The translations under genes and the position numbers were made by a program. From positions 1-64,000 of the forward strand of contig CACORA010000004.1 in the NCBI GenBank assembly GCA_902629495.1: a DNA stretch of 64,000 bases, read 5' to 3'. The DNA is from Planctomycetaceae bacterium (GTDB lineage Bacteria; Planctomycetota; Planctomycetia; Pirellulales; UBA1268). Shown here piece after piece: positions 45,801 through 54,595 of this stretch; within the stretch, counting starts at the first letter, position 1; each line of letters starts with the position of its first letter. The notes under the pieces are model-generated. The model was not told the origin of the DNA. It worked only from the letters and a program-made list of their open reading frames with translations, and did no database searches.

Positions 45801-46536
45801 TCCGGCTCTTGGAGTTCCTCATCCACCGTCTGTTTCTATTCCGGATGGAAAAGGAAAATGGAAAACAGTTATCCCGTTTATGGGTTTTCCAGGTGGAAAA
45901 ACAAAAACAATTGTTGTTGACCTTACCGGTTTTCTTAAGGAGGAAGATCCTCGGGTACGAATCGAGACAAGTATGGATATCCGCTGGGATCAGGCTTTTT
46001 TCTCAGTTGGCAAGGAGTCAGACGAATTTCAACTTGCAGAATTGCCGCTCGTGTCGGCCGATCTCCACTATCGAGGTTTTTCGCGTGTGATTCGTGATGG
46101 TTCAGATGGTCCAGAGCGATTTGACTATCACACCATATCAACGAACGAAAAATGGCCCCCCATGTTGGGCAACTTTACGCGCTACGGTGATGTGCGAACG
46201 TTGATCGAAACATCAGATGATCAGTTAGTCATTATGGGGGCTGGCGATGAGATGACGCTCGTTTTTGATACAGGTACCCCCTGCCCCCCAGGCTGGAAGC
46301 GAGATTTTATTCTCTCAAGTGTTGGTTGGGATAAAGATGCAAATCTTGCAACGGTGGAGGGCCAAACAACGGAACCATTTCCGTTTCGTGGTATGAATCA
46401 ATATCCACCGTTAATGGATGACAACCCACATGAATCAGAGGCGATACAAAGAATCAACGATCGTTTTCAGACCCGCCGACAGAGTGATGGTTTTTGGCGA
46501 ACCATTCAACGTCAAGCTGTGCACGGTGTTCAATGA
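42838..46536 (+). CDS. TPR-FG-GAP-UnbV fusion with large novel-looking C-terminal domain
   Basis: About 1232 residues from the ATG at 42838, next to a GTG one codon upstream. A single transmembrane helix (about 19-36) is followed by TPR-like repeats to about 270. FG-GAP repeats follow to about 700 (DMNLDGSLD, DLDADGFID, DFDHDVDID, DYDNDGIID, DLDRDGDID). Then come an ASPIC/UnbV domain (about 704-785) and a ~440-residue C-terminal region. That region begins near SCPYLYVWNGSHNVFVTDLLW and contains ELWEAAYFDSVKLTAVDHP and a final basic tail. I know of no characterised function for it. It appears monocistronic. Topology places nearly all of it outside the cytoplasm. Confidence 0.85.
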   Translation: MKDSKSDQRLRVIVPIIANVGLLSIFLLFLAVYFLNTRSSVEDVPETRQEAIALIKEANRAVGLLENHSLDQAVPLLEQIAESLPKNVFTRQNLAVAAVLAFFDEPTDSVRLDHAKQRIRELGQTNVEGRVENWLWAIISMLAQDSTKAKQMFLSIIQEQPEQAAGWYGLWRAQEMGEHQLLEKLETLDQAIQIAPSNIWLHIEWMRVIAKDPEYYADHIELPEQIESCWHAIAPYSKTIKTFTKIDLRVFLSESIQAAEEGQWSRVSARLFGIANVLTPQSELDRRRVSPHPLEFVCEPFGESMLKQYGLSESIDHAAIAVQFDFNEELSINDIGDSKTCLLEDMNLDGSLDLITVFDSKLVVWSQHNEGWQMLCESVLPEGTVGAIAVDLDLDFDEARRAVQSVFPSPREEEQQQSLSQNVSKNCPAADLDLVVFGASGITCLENIYHEGEGRVLQPFDFPVPEQDAVTSVCPVDLDADGFIDLVIGTQDELQVFTSLGSAGFRREAFKGSTRRLGSLQEIESVDFDHDVDIDLIVLGKNAVGWFENLRHGQFRFHSLSPVAGEAGSVEVIDVNMDFDWDVVVGGTTGLSCFLSQGSQETPMSARKMISINEEPVLDLGSFDYDNDGIIDLLIRHPDSVTTARGLSNGGFHFTNESANDLLSSVWPNESMKTFDVGDLDRDGDIDIMALGGAGIAMFRNQGGNTNHWIDIALEAQQVKGEGFAPSGRVNANGLGSRVEIRAGDLSQLYNVQRRVTHLGLGHRETADVVRVVWLNGVPQNIVSPPVDIVVCEQQVLLGSCPYLYVWNGSHNVFVTDLLWAAPIGLQYRENELMPFRSWEHLKISGSKLAPLNDAYVLQVTEELWEAAYFDSVKLTAVDHPHGVEIFSNEKVGPAAIAAFGIHTVRSPVWPVAAKDDRGHDILNELLQQDEKYPPNRERQRRQGLLELHAVELDLGSVVFEPKDSIKLFLTGWTFPTTVGINLALDRDPALGVPHPPSVSIPDGKGKWKTVIPFMGFPGGKTKTIVVDLTGFLKEEDPRVRIETSMDIRWDQAFFSVGKESDEFQLAELPLVSADLHYRGFSRVIRDGSDGPERFDYHTISTNEKWPPMLGNFTRYGDVRTLIETSDDQLVIMGAGDEMTLVFDTGTPCPPGWKRDFILSSVGWDKDANLATVEGQTTEPFPFRGMNQYPPLMDDNPHESEAIQRINDRFQTRRQSDGFWRTIQRQAVHGVQ

Positions 46537-46600
46537 AGTAGTACGTGCCGACAAAAGGAGTGTCCGGGGGATACGCATGTGTTAAACAATCCGCTGTCTT

Positions 46601-46702
46601 ATGTTATGTGCAGTGGTTGTTGAAATGAATGAAGATATATCTGCCGCAGATGTGAGTGCAAAACAGATTTCAAAACGTGTAACGGTAGAAGCCAAGAAGT
46701 AG
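46601..46702 (+). CDS. Possible 33-codon small ORF
   Basis: An ATG at 46601 opens MLCAVVVEMNEDISAADVSA, followed by 13 residues and ending KVTVEAKK-like with TAG. It lies in the 236-base gap between the convergent FG-GAP genes. No ribosome binding site is evident and no family is recognised. Confidence 0.15.
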   Translation: MLCAVVVEMNEDISAADVSAKQISKRVTVEAKK

Positions 46703-46772
46703 TCGCGATATCAACATGTGAAGAAGTAGGGATATAAGGCCGGTCAGTGCAAGCGATATTGATGCGATCTGA

Positions 46773-48671
46773 CTAGTCGGAAGCAGAAGTATCTAAAGCG
46801 TTTTCTCGCTGTATCACATGGACATGATCGGCTACCAGTTGAGTGTGTATAGAGACATCACCATTTTGCCAATAGATCGTGATGGTACCGGTGTCTTTAT
46901 TTTCGCCGAGACCAAATGTGACAGGCAGTTCACTCTGAGATTGATAGCCGCGCGTTGGATTGACGCGACGGGTCTGGACCTCCATTGATCCATCGTTCTT
47001 CTCGCGAGTGAGTACCACTTTTGCGCCGATGGCACCCTGATTATTACTGTTGTCCGATAGCTTGAGTCGAATCCAATGATGTCCAGTGTGTTGGTCGTTA
47101 CGGAGTAACCTTGGTGACCCCCCGCTTGCCGTAAGCAATACGTCCACATCTCCATCGTTATCAATATCAGCGATTGCAAGGCTGCGCCCAACCATCGGCC
47201 TCGCAAAATCCTCTCCCGTATGTGAGGCCGGGACTGGTAGAAATTCAGTTGTATGCTCAATACCACAGTTCCAGTACAGACGCGGAGGTTGTTGATAAGT
47301 CTGTGTTTTTTGAACTCGATTAATATCTTCCTCTAAATGTCCATTTGCTGAAATCACATCAAGTCGTCCATCAAGATCGATATCTACAAAAGCAACACCA
47401 AATGTCAGTTCCAGCCGAGTCGGTGGGCCAAGGCCATTGAGAATTGCATCATCACGAAATTGGAGTTGTTCGCCACCTGATACGTATAACGCAGTCATCT
47501 CATTGGCAAAGTTGCCAATGAGAATCCCAATATCACGATCATTGCGAAAGTGAGAGACGTCAATACCCATGGCACCTCGGGCTTTTCCTTCAATATCAAA
47601 AGCAACCCCGGCCAGACCGCCAATTTCTTGGAAGGTGCCATCTTTTTTGTTGTGGAAAAGAAAGTTCTGAACGGTGTCGTTTGCAACAATAATATCCATC
47701 CATCCGTCGTCATCAAAGTCTTCAAAAGTGACTCCAAGAGACTTTGCCAACGGATTGTTGGTGGCTGGATTTCGAATCTGAATACCAGCTGGCTGTGAGA
47801 TATCTGTAAAGGTGCCACTGCCGTTATTGAGGTAGAGGCGAGCAAATGTACCAGCAAAATTTTGAGGGCGTCCATATGCCCGTTCACCTCCGACAAGCCG
47901 AAAGTCTTGACTTCGATCAGAGTCACGCGACCACTCTACGTATGAGCATACGAATAAATCGAGATCATCATCATTATTGATATCGATAAAACCACAGCTT
48001 GTACTCCACGTGTCCTGTGGGCCAGACACCCCAGCCTTTTCAGTAATATCTTCAAACTGCAGGTTGCCGAGATTACGATAGAGACGGTCCGGCCCAACGC
48101 ATGAAATAAAAAGATCTGTGTGCCCATCTCCATCAATGTCTGCGCACGCGAGGCCGGTGCCGTATCCAGAAACATCCAGACCACTCCCCTCGGTGGTATT
48201 TTTGAATCGACCAGTACCGTCGTTGAGATAAATGTTTACAAGGGAGCTCTTTGAGCCAGTGTTGGTGTCCCAAGGCCACTGCGATCCGTTAACAAGGATA
48301 ATGTCTTGATCACCGTCATGATCAATATCCAAAAAACCACAGCCGCCTCCCATTGTTTCTGGTAAAAGCTTTTCACCAGCAGCACCATTCTCATGGACAA
48401 AATCGATGCCCGCTTCAGCGGTGATATCAAGGAACGGAACATTCGGAATACGTACGTTTGGTACCTCGCGTCGGTGAGGAAGAAGAATAGGTGTTGACTT
48501 GATGTCTGGCGTTTCAGGTTGCGGCTGAAGATACCACCACGCAAGGCTTGCTATGACGATCACAGTCAAAATCACAAGGAGTGAGGCCCGAAAGGCAACA
48601 CCAATAATCTGATCATCTGAATCGGTTGAGTGAGTTGCCGAGTGAGTAGGTGTTTTGTCTTGGGGGCACAT
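46773..48671 (-). CDS. Membrane-anchored CRTAC1-type FG-GAP/ASPIC-UnbV protein
   Basis: A 632-residue protein with one N-terminal transmembrane helix (about 27-48, ASLLVILTVIVIASLAWWYL). A region with the CRTAC1 opening, FLDITAEAGIDFVHENG, is followed by FG-GAP loops (DIDHDGDQD, DIDGDGHTD, DINNDDDLD, DFDDDGWMD, DIDLDGRLD, DIDNDGDVD). The C-terminal ASPIC/UnbV domain has NQGAIGAKVVLT, RGYQSQSELPVTFGLG and IYWQNGD. It starts 33 bases after the stop of the multihaem cytochrome/TPR gene, so the pair are likely co-transcribed and work together outside the membrane. Function unproven. Confidence 0.88.
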   Translation of the reverse strand: MCPQDKTPTHSATHSTDSDDQIIGVAFRASLLVILTVIVIASLAWWYLQPQPETPDIKSTPILLPHRREVPNVRIPNVPFLDITAEAGIDFVHENGAAGEKLLPETMGGGCGFLDIDHDGDQDIILVNGSQWPWDTNTGSKSSLVNIYLNDGTGRFKNTTEGSGLDVSGYGTGLACADIDGDGHTDLFISCVGPDRLYRNLGNLQFEDITEKAGVSGPQDTWSTSCGFIDINNDDDLDLFVCSYVEWSRDSDRSQDFRLVGGERAYGRPQNFAGTFARLYLNNGSGTFTDISQPAGIQIRNPATNNPLAKSLGVTFEDFDDDGWMDIIVANDTVQNFLFHNKKDGTFQEIGGLAGVAFDIEGKARGAMGIDVSHFRNDRDIGILIGNFANEMTALYVSGGEQLQFRDDAILNGLGPPTRLELTFGVAFVDIDLDGRLDVISANGHLEEDINRVQKTQTYQQPPRLYWNCGIEHTTEFLPVPASHTGEDFARPMVGRSLAIADIDNDGDVDVLLTASGGSPRLLRNDQHTGHHWIRLKLSDNSNNQGAIGAKVVLTREKNDGSMEVQTRRVNPTRGYQSQSELPVTFGLGENKDTGTITIYWQNGDVSIHTQLVADHVHVIQRENALDTSASD

Positions 48672-48704
48672 GCTCAGGACCTTTATACTATTGAGTGTCC
48701 TGTA

Positions 48705-51608
48705 TCAGGGTTCATTGGCTGGCAGAATTTCAAGGATATCAGAGTTTGAGAAACCGGGGGCTCCTTCTCGTTGGAGGGGGTAGATGGCAATGGCTTCAGA
48801 AGCATGATTCGCTGCAGGATACCGTTCACGAGCAAGCTGTACCGCCCGATCAGATGCATTGTCATCTCGTTTGTACTTACTGTGGAGTGCCCGATGGTGG
48901 GTTGCGGCATCCTCATTGCCAAGTTCACTGTAGATTTGTGAAAGATTGTAGTGGGCCATGACATTCTCAGAATCGACAGTAATTGTCTTTTCAAATTCTT
49001 GTGCAGCTTGTCGAAGCAACTGTTGTTTCTCTTGACGAGCGGAAGGGCTTCGAAGTCTTCGTGAACGATCATAGAGGGTAAGGGCCAAAAGGTTTCGCAC
49101 CTCATAATCAAGACTAAAGTCAAAACCACGAGCACGCATGTCTGATGTTTGATCTTCTAAAACGCTTCGAAAGTTAGACTCTGCTTGTTCAAGATTGCCT
49201 TGCTGGCGATTCACTTGTCCAGATAGCCATGCCAAAGTCCAAGGAGGTGCAGAAGGAGATCGATATGATTCTGCTCTGGCAAGAGCGTCAGCAGCTTCAT
49301 CAATTCGACCTTCAGCAAGATATACACGAGCAAGATTCATTGGGCCATCAAAACGATCAAGGGCTTCAACACGATGAAAGGCCTCTTCGGCCTGTCTTAA
49401 TTCAGCTTTCCCCTTCAGTAAAAGTCCAATTCCAAAGTCATTCCATCGTTCCCATGTGTCAATGTGTGTTTCTTTTGGATCTGTTTTATTGTCGGCATGT
49501 GCATCAGCATCAGTGTGGGTGGGGGGCAGTATGGTAAACGTGATGGTGTCCTCAGCAAGCGTGGTAATTGGAAGATGGTTTGAGTACGGAGCATCTCCGT
49601 GCTGATCGAATTGAACCGGATCAGCAGGCCGTGTATTTTGTGCTGCGAATTCAAGAAATGTTGAGTCAAATTTCCGATATTGGAGTTTTACTCGGATAGT
49701 CATTGCTCCTGTAATTCCTTCAGGGAGCGTCAGGCCGTAGTGAACTGTCCAAGCAGCACCTGGTGGTATCTGGTGGTTGTAGAGAGGTACAAAAATATCT
49801 TGTACGTTTCGACGATCGATTCGTTTTCCATTTCGATCTAACATAAATACGTTGACATAATGCGCCCAAGGGTCGACAGCATTTCCTTTGGTGGGGTCCA
49901 GCGCTCCGCTCCGCCCAATGATCTGACCATTGTGGAGAACTTCTACATCTAACCAGATCTCATTTGAATCGGTTGTTCCTTGTGTGAGGTGATGACCGAG
50001 GGTAAGTGTGCGAATGACTGTTTCGAGAACATAGTCCTGACCGGATTTGAGTGATGGAATAGTTGGTCGAAGTGGAGCAATCAATGGGGCATCGTTTGCT
50101 GATCCTGTTCGGATGCCAAACACATCGACTCGGGTGATCTCCTTAAGGAATTCCTGATGGTCAGCAACGAGTTCAGGCCGCCCAAGAAGTGATGGAACCC
50201 CCGTGTTTGCTCCAAGAAAAAGGTGATCATGAATAGTTGGATATGTGAGGGAATCACGAATGCGTGCACCAAAGTCTGACGACTGAGTCAATGGCATATG
50301 GCAGGTATTACAGCTTGTACTAGCGTTTGCTGGGTAATAGAAACTCCGGGCTCCGTGCCCGGATACACCCGATAAAAGGAAGGAATCGTAGTGATTCTGG
50401 CCTCGGAGAAAATCCTTGTAGTGATTGAGTTCACCAGGAATACTCACTTTGTGACAAACCGAGCAGAACTCAGCACTCCTGTGAAAATCCTTGAGGAATG
50501 TTTTCCGATGCATTCCTGGTTTTGCTTTTACCAATTGGGCGTTGACCCACTGAAGCCATTCATTGTTGCTCTTTGCAAAAGGGTAATGAAGAGGCTCTTC
50601 AATCGTGTAATCAGCGTTTCCTTGAGTACTGTTTACATGCGTAATGGCATGGCATGTTGTGCAGGTAATACCAGCATGAGCTGTCAGGTCATTGACGTCG
50701 TCATAATCGAAGTTGTCAAAAGAACCACTAAAAAAAGGTACTGGATCATGACAGCCCGCACACCATCTTGCAGCTTGAAGGTCACCGTCCCGCCTGAAGG
50801 ATACGTCACGTGTTTCTCGGACACTTGCAAGATAGAGAGGATTATTGAATGAGCTAAAGTGGTGGGCACTGCCTTCCCAACGAGCATGTGTATCGGCGTG
50901 GCATCTGCGGCAATAGTCGTCCATCATGAGTGTGTCAGCCGGGATATAATTACCCGTTGTTGTTCGCGCTGCAGACGGCTCGAAGTATTGTGCACCTTGT
51001 TCAGGACCTTTTTCGTGCCAACGACGAGGGTCCTGTGTATGAACAATAACAATCGAAAGCACAGTGATTGCTGCAACTGACAGGTAGCCCGCGCCCAAGC
51101 GCCAGCGAATGCGAGGCCCAGCTAAACGGTGGAGCCAGTACAGCCAGCACGCTCCGAGTGGTGTTCCGACATGTGCCCAATAGACAATCTTTGTAGAGTT
51201 GGGAAAGAGTATTTCTGCGTTGATGATGCGTAGTCCGACAAGCAGAGCACCTGAAAAAAGAGCAAGTAGCGACGTGCCAAAAAGTGCATAACCAACACGA
51301 ACAGCCCGACGGTTTTTGCGATGTCTGGTTGCAGCCATATGAATGACCGCGAATACAATAAAGGGAATAAGGAGTACTGTTCCAAGAACCAGATGACCAA
51401 GAAACATCCATTGGTAGAACCAACTTTGCCATGTATCAAGAGTGAGCCATTCAATAAAAGTAATGGTTCCAAGATATGCAGAATTGACGCCAAGGACAGC
51501 CAGTATTGAGAAAACAGCTGTAAGGAGTATGCGTAATCGTGGGCCAACGGCAGGCCTTCGTTTTTGTACTGATGACGTTGGAGAAAGGACAGAAGGATCC
51601 ATAGACAC
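48705..51608 (-). CDS. Membrane multihaem cytochrome c with TPR domain
   Basis: A 967-residue protein. The N-terminal 190 residues hold about five transmembrane helices with histidines that could bind b-type haem (His72, His90, His146, His160). Five c-type haem motifs follow: CRRCH (233), CAGCH (283), CTTCH (316), CSVCH (382) and CNTCH (433). A beta-rich central part (about 480-690) leads into TPR-like repeats (about 720-935; EEAFHRVEALDRFDGPMNLA, NLEQAESNFRSVLEDQ, MAHYNLSQIYSELGNEDAA). It combines a quinol-oxidase-like membrane part, electron wire and protein-docking repeats, by inference. Start is either GTG 51608 or ATG 51602. A CRTAC1-type gene follows. Confidence 0.88.
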   Translation of the reverse strand: MSMDPSVLSPTSSVQKRRPAVGPRLRILLTAVFSILAVLGVNSAYLGTITFIEWLTLDTWQSWFYQWMFLGHLVLGTVLLIPFIVFAVIHMAATRHRKNRRAVRVGYALFGTSLLALFSGALLVGLRIINAEILFPNSTKIVYWAHVGTPLGACWLYWLHRLAGPRIRWRLGAGYLSVAAITVLSIVIVHTQDPRRWHEKGPEQGAQYFEPSAARTTTGNYIPADTLMMDDYCRRCHADTHARWEGSAHHFSSFNNPLYLASVRETRDVSFRRDGDLQAARWCAGCHDPVPFFSGSFDNFDYDDVNDLTAHAGITCTTCHAITHVNSTQGNADYTIEEPLHYPFAKSNNEWLQWVNAQLVKAKPGMHRKTFLKDFHRSAEFCSVCHKVSIPGELNHYKDFLRGQNHYDSFLLSGVSGHGARSFYYPANASTSCNTCHMPLTQSSDFGARIRDSLTYPTIHDHLFLGANTGVPSLLGRPELVADHQEFLKEITRVDVFGIRTGSANDAPLIAPLRPTIPSLKSGQDYVLETVIRTLTLGHHLTQGTTDSNEIWLDVEVLHNGQIIGRSGALDPTKGNAVDPWAHYVNVFMLDRNGKRIDRRNVQDIFVPLYNHQIPPGAAWTVHYGLTLPEGITGAMTIRVKLQYRKFDSTFLEFAAQNTRPADPVQFDQHGDAPYSNHLPITTLAEDTITFTILPPTHTDADAHADNKTDPKETHIDTWERWNDFGIGLLLKGKAELRQAEEAFHRVEALDRFDGPMNLARVYLAEGRIDEAADALARAESYRSPSAPPWTLAWLSGQVNRQQGNLEQAESNFRSVLEDQTSDMRARGFDFSLDYEVRNLLALTLYDRSRRLRSPSARQEKQQLLRQAAQEFEKTITVDSENVMAHYNLSQIYSELGNEDAATHHRALHSKYKRDDNASDRAVQLARERYPAANHASEAIAIYPLQREGAPGFSNSDILEILPANEP

Positions 51609-51779
51609 TATCAGCTCAAGAAACGGGATGACCCAACATCATTAGTGTAACTCAAAAAGGTGCTGTGTTTAGAAATGGTTGAACTTTCTATTAGAATAGG
51701 TGAACAAATAGTTTGTTTTTGCACAAAGTAAATAGAGTTTAGGGATTCACTGAATTTTGTGTTTGAGGAGGTGTTGATT

Positions 51780-53144
51780 GTGAGCCATGTTGAGCCGATT
51801 GAGCGAGTCGTTGACCTTCTAGATCCAACAGCCAACATTATTCTAAACATGTCAGTTGAAGAGGCCCTTGCAAGAGTGGGTACAGGCCAACCCCATGCTG
51901 TTCGGGCAATAGATGGTCAGTTTGCTTTGGTGCACCGCAATGGAAAACAGATTCGTATGGCCCGATCCATAGGAAGGCCACTTCGTTACTTTATTGCGAA
52001 AAAGGCAGAAGGACCAATGCTTGTTACAGCAGATCGCATCGATGCGATTGCTGCATTTCTTGAGAAAGAAGGACTCATCGACCAGTTTCATCCGTCGTAT
52101 ACCAGAATGGTACCAGCACATTATGTGACGGAATTAGCACTTGTGGGGTGCCCCGATCCAAATCCAACGACCACTCGCTTCTTTACGCCAAAGAGAAACA
52201 AATGGTCAACAGATTTAGATGAAATTGGTTTGCACTACATGACAGTATTACAAAAAGAGATCAATCACTGGCTTGATACACTCAATGCAAAGGAGCCCAT
52301 AGGAGTATTTTTTTCTGGAGGCATTGATAGTGGCTCACTCCTTGTTCTTCTCCATCACAGCCTTATGGCCCGAGGTGAATCACCACAGCGTCTCAAGGCC
52401 TTTACGCTTTCAATCCATGAGGAGGGAGCAGATCTACTGCAGGCAAAAGAATTTTTACAGCGAGTGAATATGGAGTATCTTCTTGAGGTCATTAAGGTTG
52501 CACCAGCAGAAATAAATATAGCTGACGCCATTCAAACAATTGAGGATTACAAGCCGTTGGATGTTCAGGCAGCTGCAGCGACGCTGGCCCTCTGTCGATC
52601 TATCAGAAAGCGTTATCCATCATGGCGATATTTGATTGATGGGGATGGAGGTGACGAAAACTTGAAGGACTATCCGATTGAAGAGAATCCAGAACTTACC
52701 GTGCGCAGTGTTCTCAATAATTTGATGCTGTATCAAGAAGGTTGGGGGGTGGATGCAATCAAACACTCACTCACATATTCTGGTGGCCAAAGCCGTGGTC
52801 ACGTCCGAACGTATGCACCTGCCACAACATTGGGCTTTCGTGGCTTTAGTCCCTACGCATTACCAAATGTGATTGAGGTTGCAGAAGGTATTCCTTTTAT
52901 TGAGCTTACCGATTGGGATCACAGTCGTCTCTACGCTCTGAAAGGTGAGATAATACGTCGTGGTATTCGTCAGCTCACGGCCATAGACATACCAATTTTT
53001 GAAAAACGAAGATTTCAAGAAGGAGTGGCCACAACAGGTACGTTCGAGACATTATTTCCAAATGACCCATCGATTTACCGACAGATTTTTCATGATATTT
53101 GGAGTCAGGATGTGGCAGAGAATAGCTTGCGTGGAGCAGTGTGA
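51780..53144 (+). CDS. Asparagine-synthase-like protein lacking the glutaminase cysteine
   Basis: A 454-residue protein. The start is the GTG at 51780, placed eight bases after an excellent GAGGAGG site. Residues about 40-95 retain the pattern of a class II glutaminase domain (IDGQFALVHRNG, GRPLRYFIA), but no Cys follows the initiator, so it cannot use glutamine in the usual way. Residues 160-430 are an asparagine-synthase ATP-pyrophosphatase domain with PP-loop FFSGGIDSGS (179-186) and DGDGGDEN. Known relatives lacking the Cys include beta-lactam synthetase and lasso-peptide cyclases, which adenylate a carboxylate and close a ring. Such a role is inferred. It converges with the FAD-oxidoreductase gene, overlapping by 40 bases. 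Confidence 0.87.
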   Translation: MSHVEPIERVVDLLDPTANIILNMSVEEALARVGTGQPHAVRAIDGQFALVHRNGKQIRMARSIGRPLRYFIAKKAEGPMLVTADRIDAIAAFLEKEGLIDQFHPSYTRMVPAHYVTELALVGCPDPNPTTTRFFTPKRNKWSTDLDEIGLHYMTVLQKEINHWLDTLNAKEPIGVFFSGGIDSGSLLVLLHHSLMARGESPQRLKAFTLSIHEEGADLLQAKEFLQRVNMEYLLEVIKVAPAEINIADAIQTIEDYKPLDVQAAAATLALCRSIRKRYPSWRYLIDGDGGDENLKDYPIEENPELTVRSVLNNLMLYQEGWGVDAIKHSLTYSGGQSRGHVRTYAPATTLGFRGFSPYALPNVIEVAEGIPFIELTDWDHSRLYALKGEIIRRGIRQLTAIDIPIFEKRRFQEGVATTGTFETLFPNDPSIYRQIFHDIWSQDVAENSLRGAV

Positions 53145-54595
53145 GCAAAACGATTTTTTGTCGAGAGTTGAAAGAAGCCGAGGCGGTCAAAGTCAGAAAG
53201 ACTGTGTCGCAGTTGACTCAAGCAGTAAGATTCCGATATGTGGCCTTGTACTGAAGCATGAATGAGTGTGCAGGATTCCGTGAGCCGTTCGCGGAGGGTG
53301 ATGTTATCTGCTGCGAGGAATCGTGTGTCTTCACAGGCCGCGTCTGATAGTAGCGTTTTCTCAAATTGGATTGTTGCCAAGAAGTACAGTGATGACGCTG
53401 CGGAAAAAAGCTCAAAATGGTTGATTGCTGCATAGGCAGCGCTGACAAGCTGATCAATAAATCTGATTTCGTCAATAACGTTTTGGCCGTACTGATCCCA
53501 AGCAGGTGTTGAATGTTCATCATGCAAGAGGAGTGAAGCCAGGCGTGCCACTCCATGGATGCTGTGCGCAATTCCGGTGCTGTGCAATGGATCGATAAAG
53601 CCACTTGTTGTTGGCAGCATAGCCCAGCCCGGCCCAGAACTTTCTGACCAAAGTCGCTGAAGTGATCCAGTTTGATAGAGGTGAGGAATGGCTTGGCAGT
53701 TCTCGAAGAGCGACCATAAAGACGGATAGCATTGCAGTCGATTTTTCCAATACCCTTCAAGATCATGATTAATATTCACCTGACGGTTTTCTACAAGTCC
53801 GATACTGGTTCGACCGTCATCAAATCGTAGGAGCCAGACCCAGCCGTCATCGATTAGATGATGCTGAGCGGCGTCATCTGAACGAAAGGGGTCGATTGTT
53901 GATGAGTCACCATTAGCAAGTTGTCGTGCATCCCAGCTCTCTACTCCACGGAAGTGCCCGTACAAGGCAGATGTAGTCGTCGACAATGTCTTATCAAGAC
54001 GGGAAAGACCAAGTTTGTCCCCCATCAGCCCACCATGACCAGTTGCATCAATGATGATTCGAGCACAATCGTTTTGGTATTGATCTGTGCCAGTGTGTCG
54101 CCAGCTTACACGCCACCCGTTGTTCTCTCGAACAATCTGATTGACATGGCAGTTTTCCATTGCATGAACGCCAGCGTCACAGCTCTGTCTGAAAAGATAT
54201 GTGTCAACATCTGAGCGAAGCCAGTGTGTATCGCTTTCTGCATCGCATGCGCTAGCAGCTACAAGAAGTGAATCTTTACCACAGGAATGACCGTAACACT
54301 CGCCTTTACGATGTTTGAAGTATGAAAACCCACGCTTCTTTCCACAGACTAGGTGAGGTAATTCTTGTTTCCATCTTCCATACATTGACAATGATGCAAG
54401 CTGCGGAAGGGCATACCGTTTGGCGAGGTCAGCAATCACAATGTCAGCTACTGGCGTGCTGGATTCACCAATACTGAAACGGGGGTGAGTGTGACGATCA
54501 AGCATGAACACACGCATGCCCTGAGCAGCGAGAATCCAGCCGAGAATACTGCCAGAAAAGCTGCTCCCAAGAATTAGGACGTCATATTGTTTCAT
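53105..54595 (-). CDS. FAD-dependent oxidoreductase, tryptophan-halogenase-like
   Basis: About 496 residues, starting at the ATG at 54595 that overlaps the radical SAM stop (ATGA). The N-terminal FAD fold reads YDVLILGSSFSGSILGWILA (GSSFSG in place of GxGxxG), followed by HPRFSIGESSTP, typical of the halogenase/geranylgeranyl-reductase group. Other segments are GWVWLLRFDDGRTSIGLV and TTSGFIDPLHSTGIAHS. The halogenase motif WxWxIP reads WVWLLR, so halogenation is not assured; a hydroxylase, oxidase or reductase is equally possible. No signal peptide, so cytosolic. Translational coupling ties it to the radical SAM enzyme. Confidence 0.85.
   Translation of the reverse strand: MKQYDVLILGSSFSGSILGWILAAQGMRVFMLDRHTHPRFSIGESSTPVADIVIADLAKRYALPQLASLSMYGRWKQELPHLVCGKKRGFSYFKHRKGECYGHSCGKDSLLVAASACDAESDTHWLRSDVDTYLFRQSCDAGVHAMENCHVNQIVRENNGWRVSWRHTGTDQYQNDCARIIIDATGHGGLMGDKLGLSRLDKTLSTTTSALYGHFRGVESWDARQLANGDSSTIDPFRSDDAAQHHLIDDGWVWLLRFDDGRTSIGLVENRQVNINHDLEGYWKNRLQCYPSLWSLFENCQAIPHLYQTGSLQRLWSESSGPGWAMLPTTSGFIDPLHSTGIAHSIHGVARLASLLLHDEHSTPAWDQYGQNVIDEIRFIDQLVSAAYAAINHFELFSAASSLYFLATIQFEKTLLSDAACEDTRFLAADNITLRERLTESCTLIHASVQGHISESYCLSQLRHSLSDFDRLGFFQLSTKNRFAHTAPRKLFSATS

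Noticed and set aside
51675..51731. 18-codon ORF ending CFCTK before the asparagine-synthase-like gene, possible precursor peptide
   Set aside because: No ribosome binding site at usable distance and no leader/core pattern; such short frames are expected by chance.
53105..54595. Calling the flavoenzyme a tryptophan halogenase
   Set aside because: The WxWxIP motif is altered to WVWLLR and the GxGxxG loop is GSSFSG; only family resemblance can be claimed.
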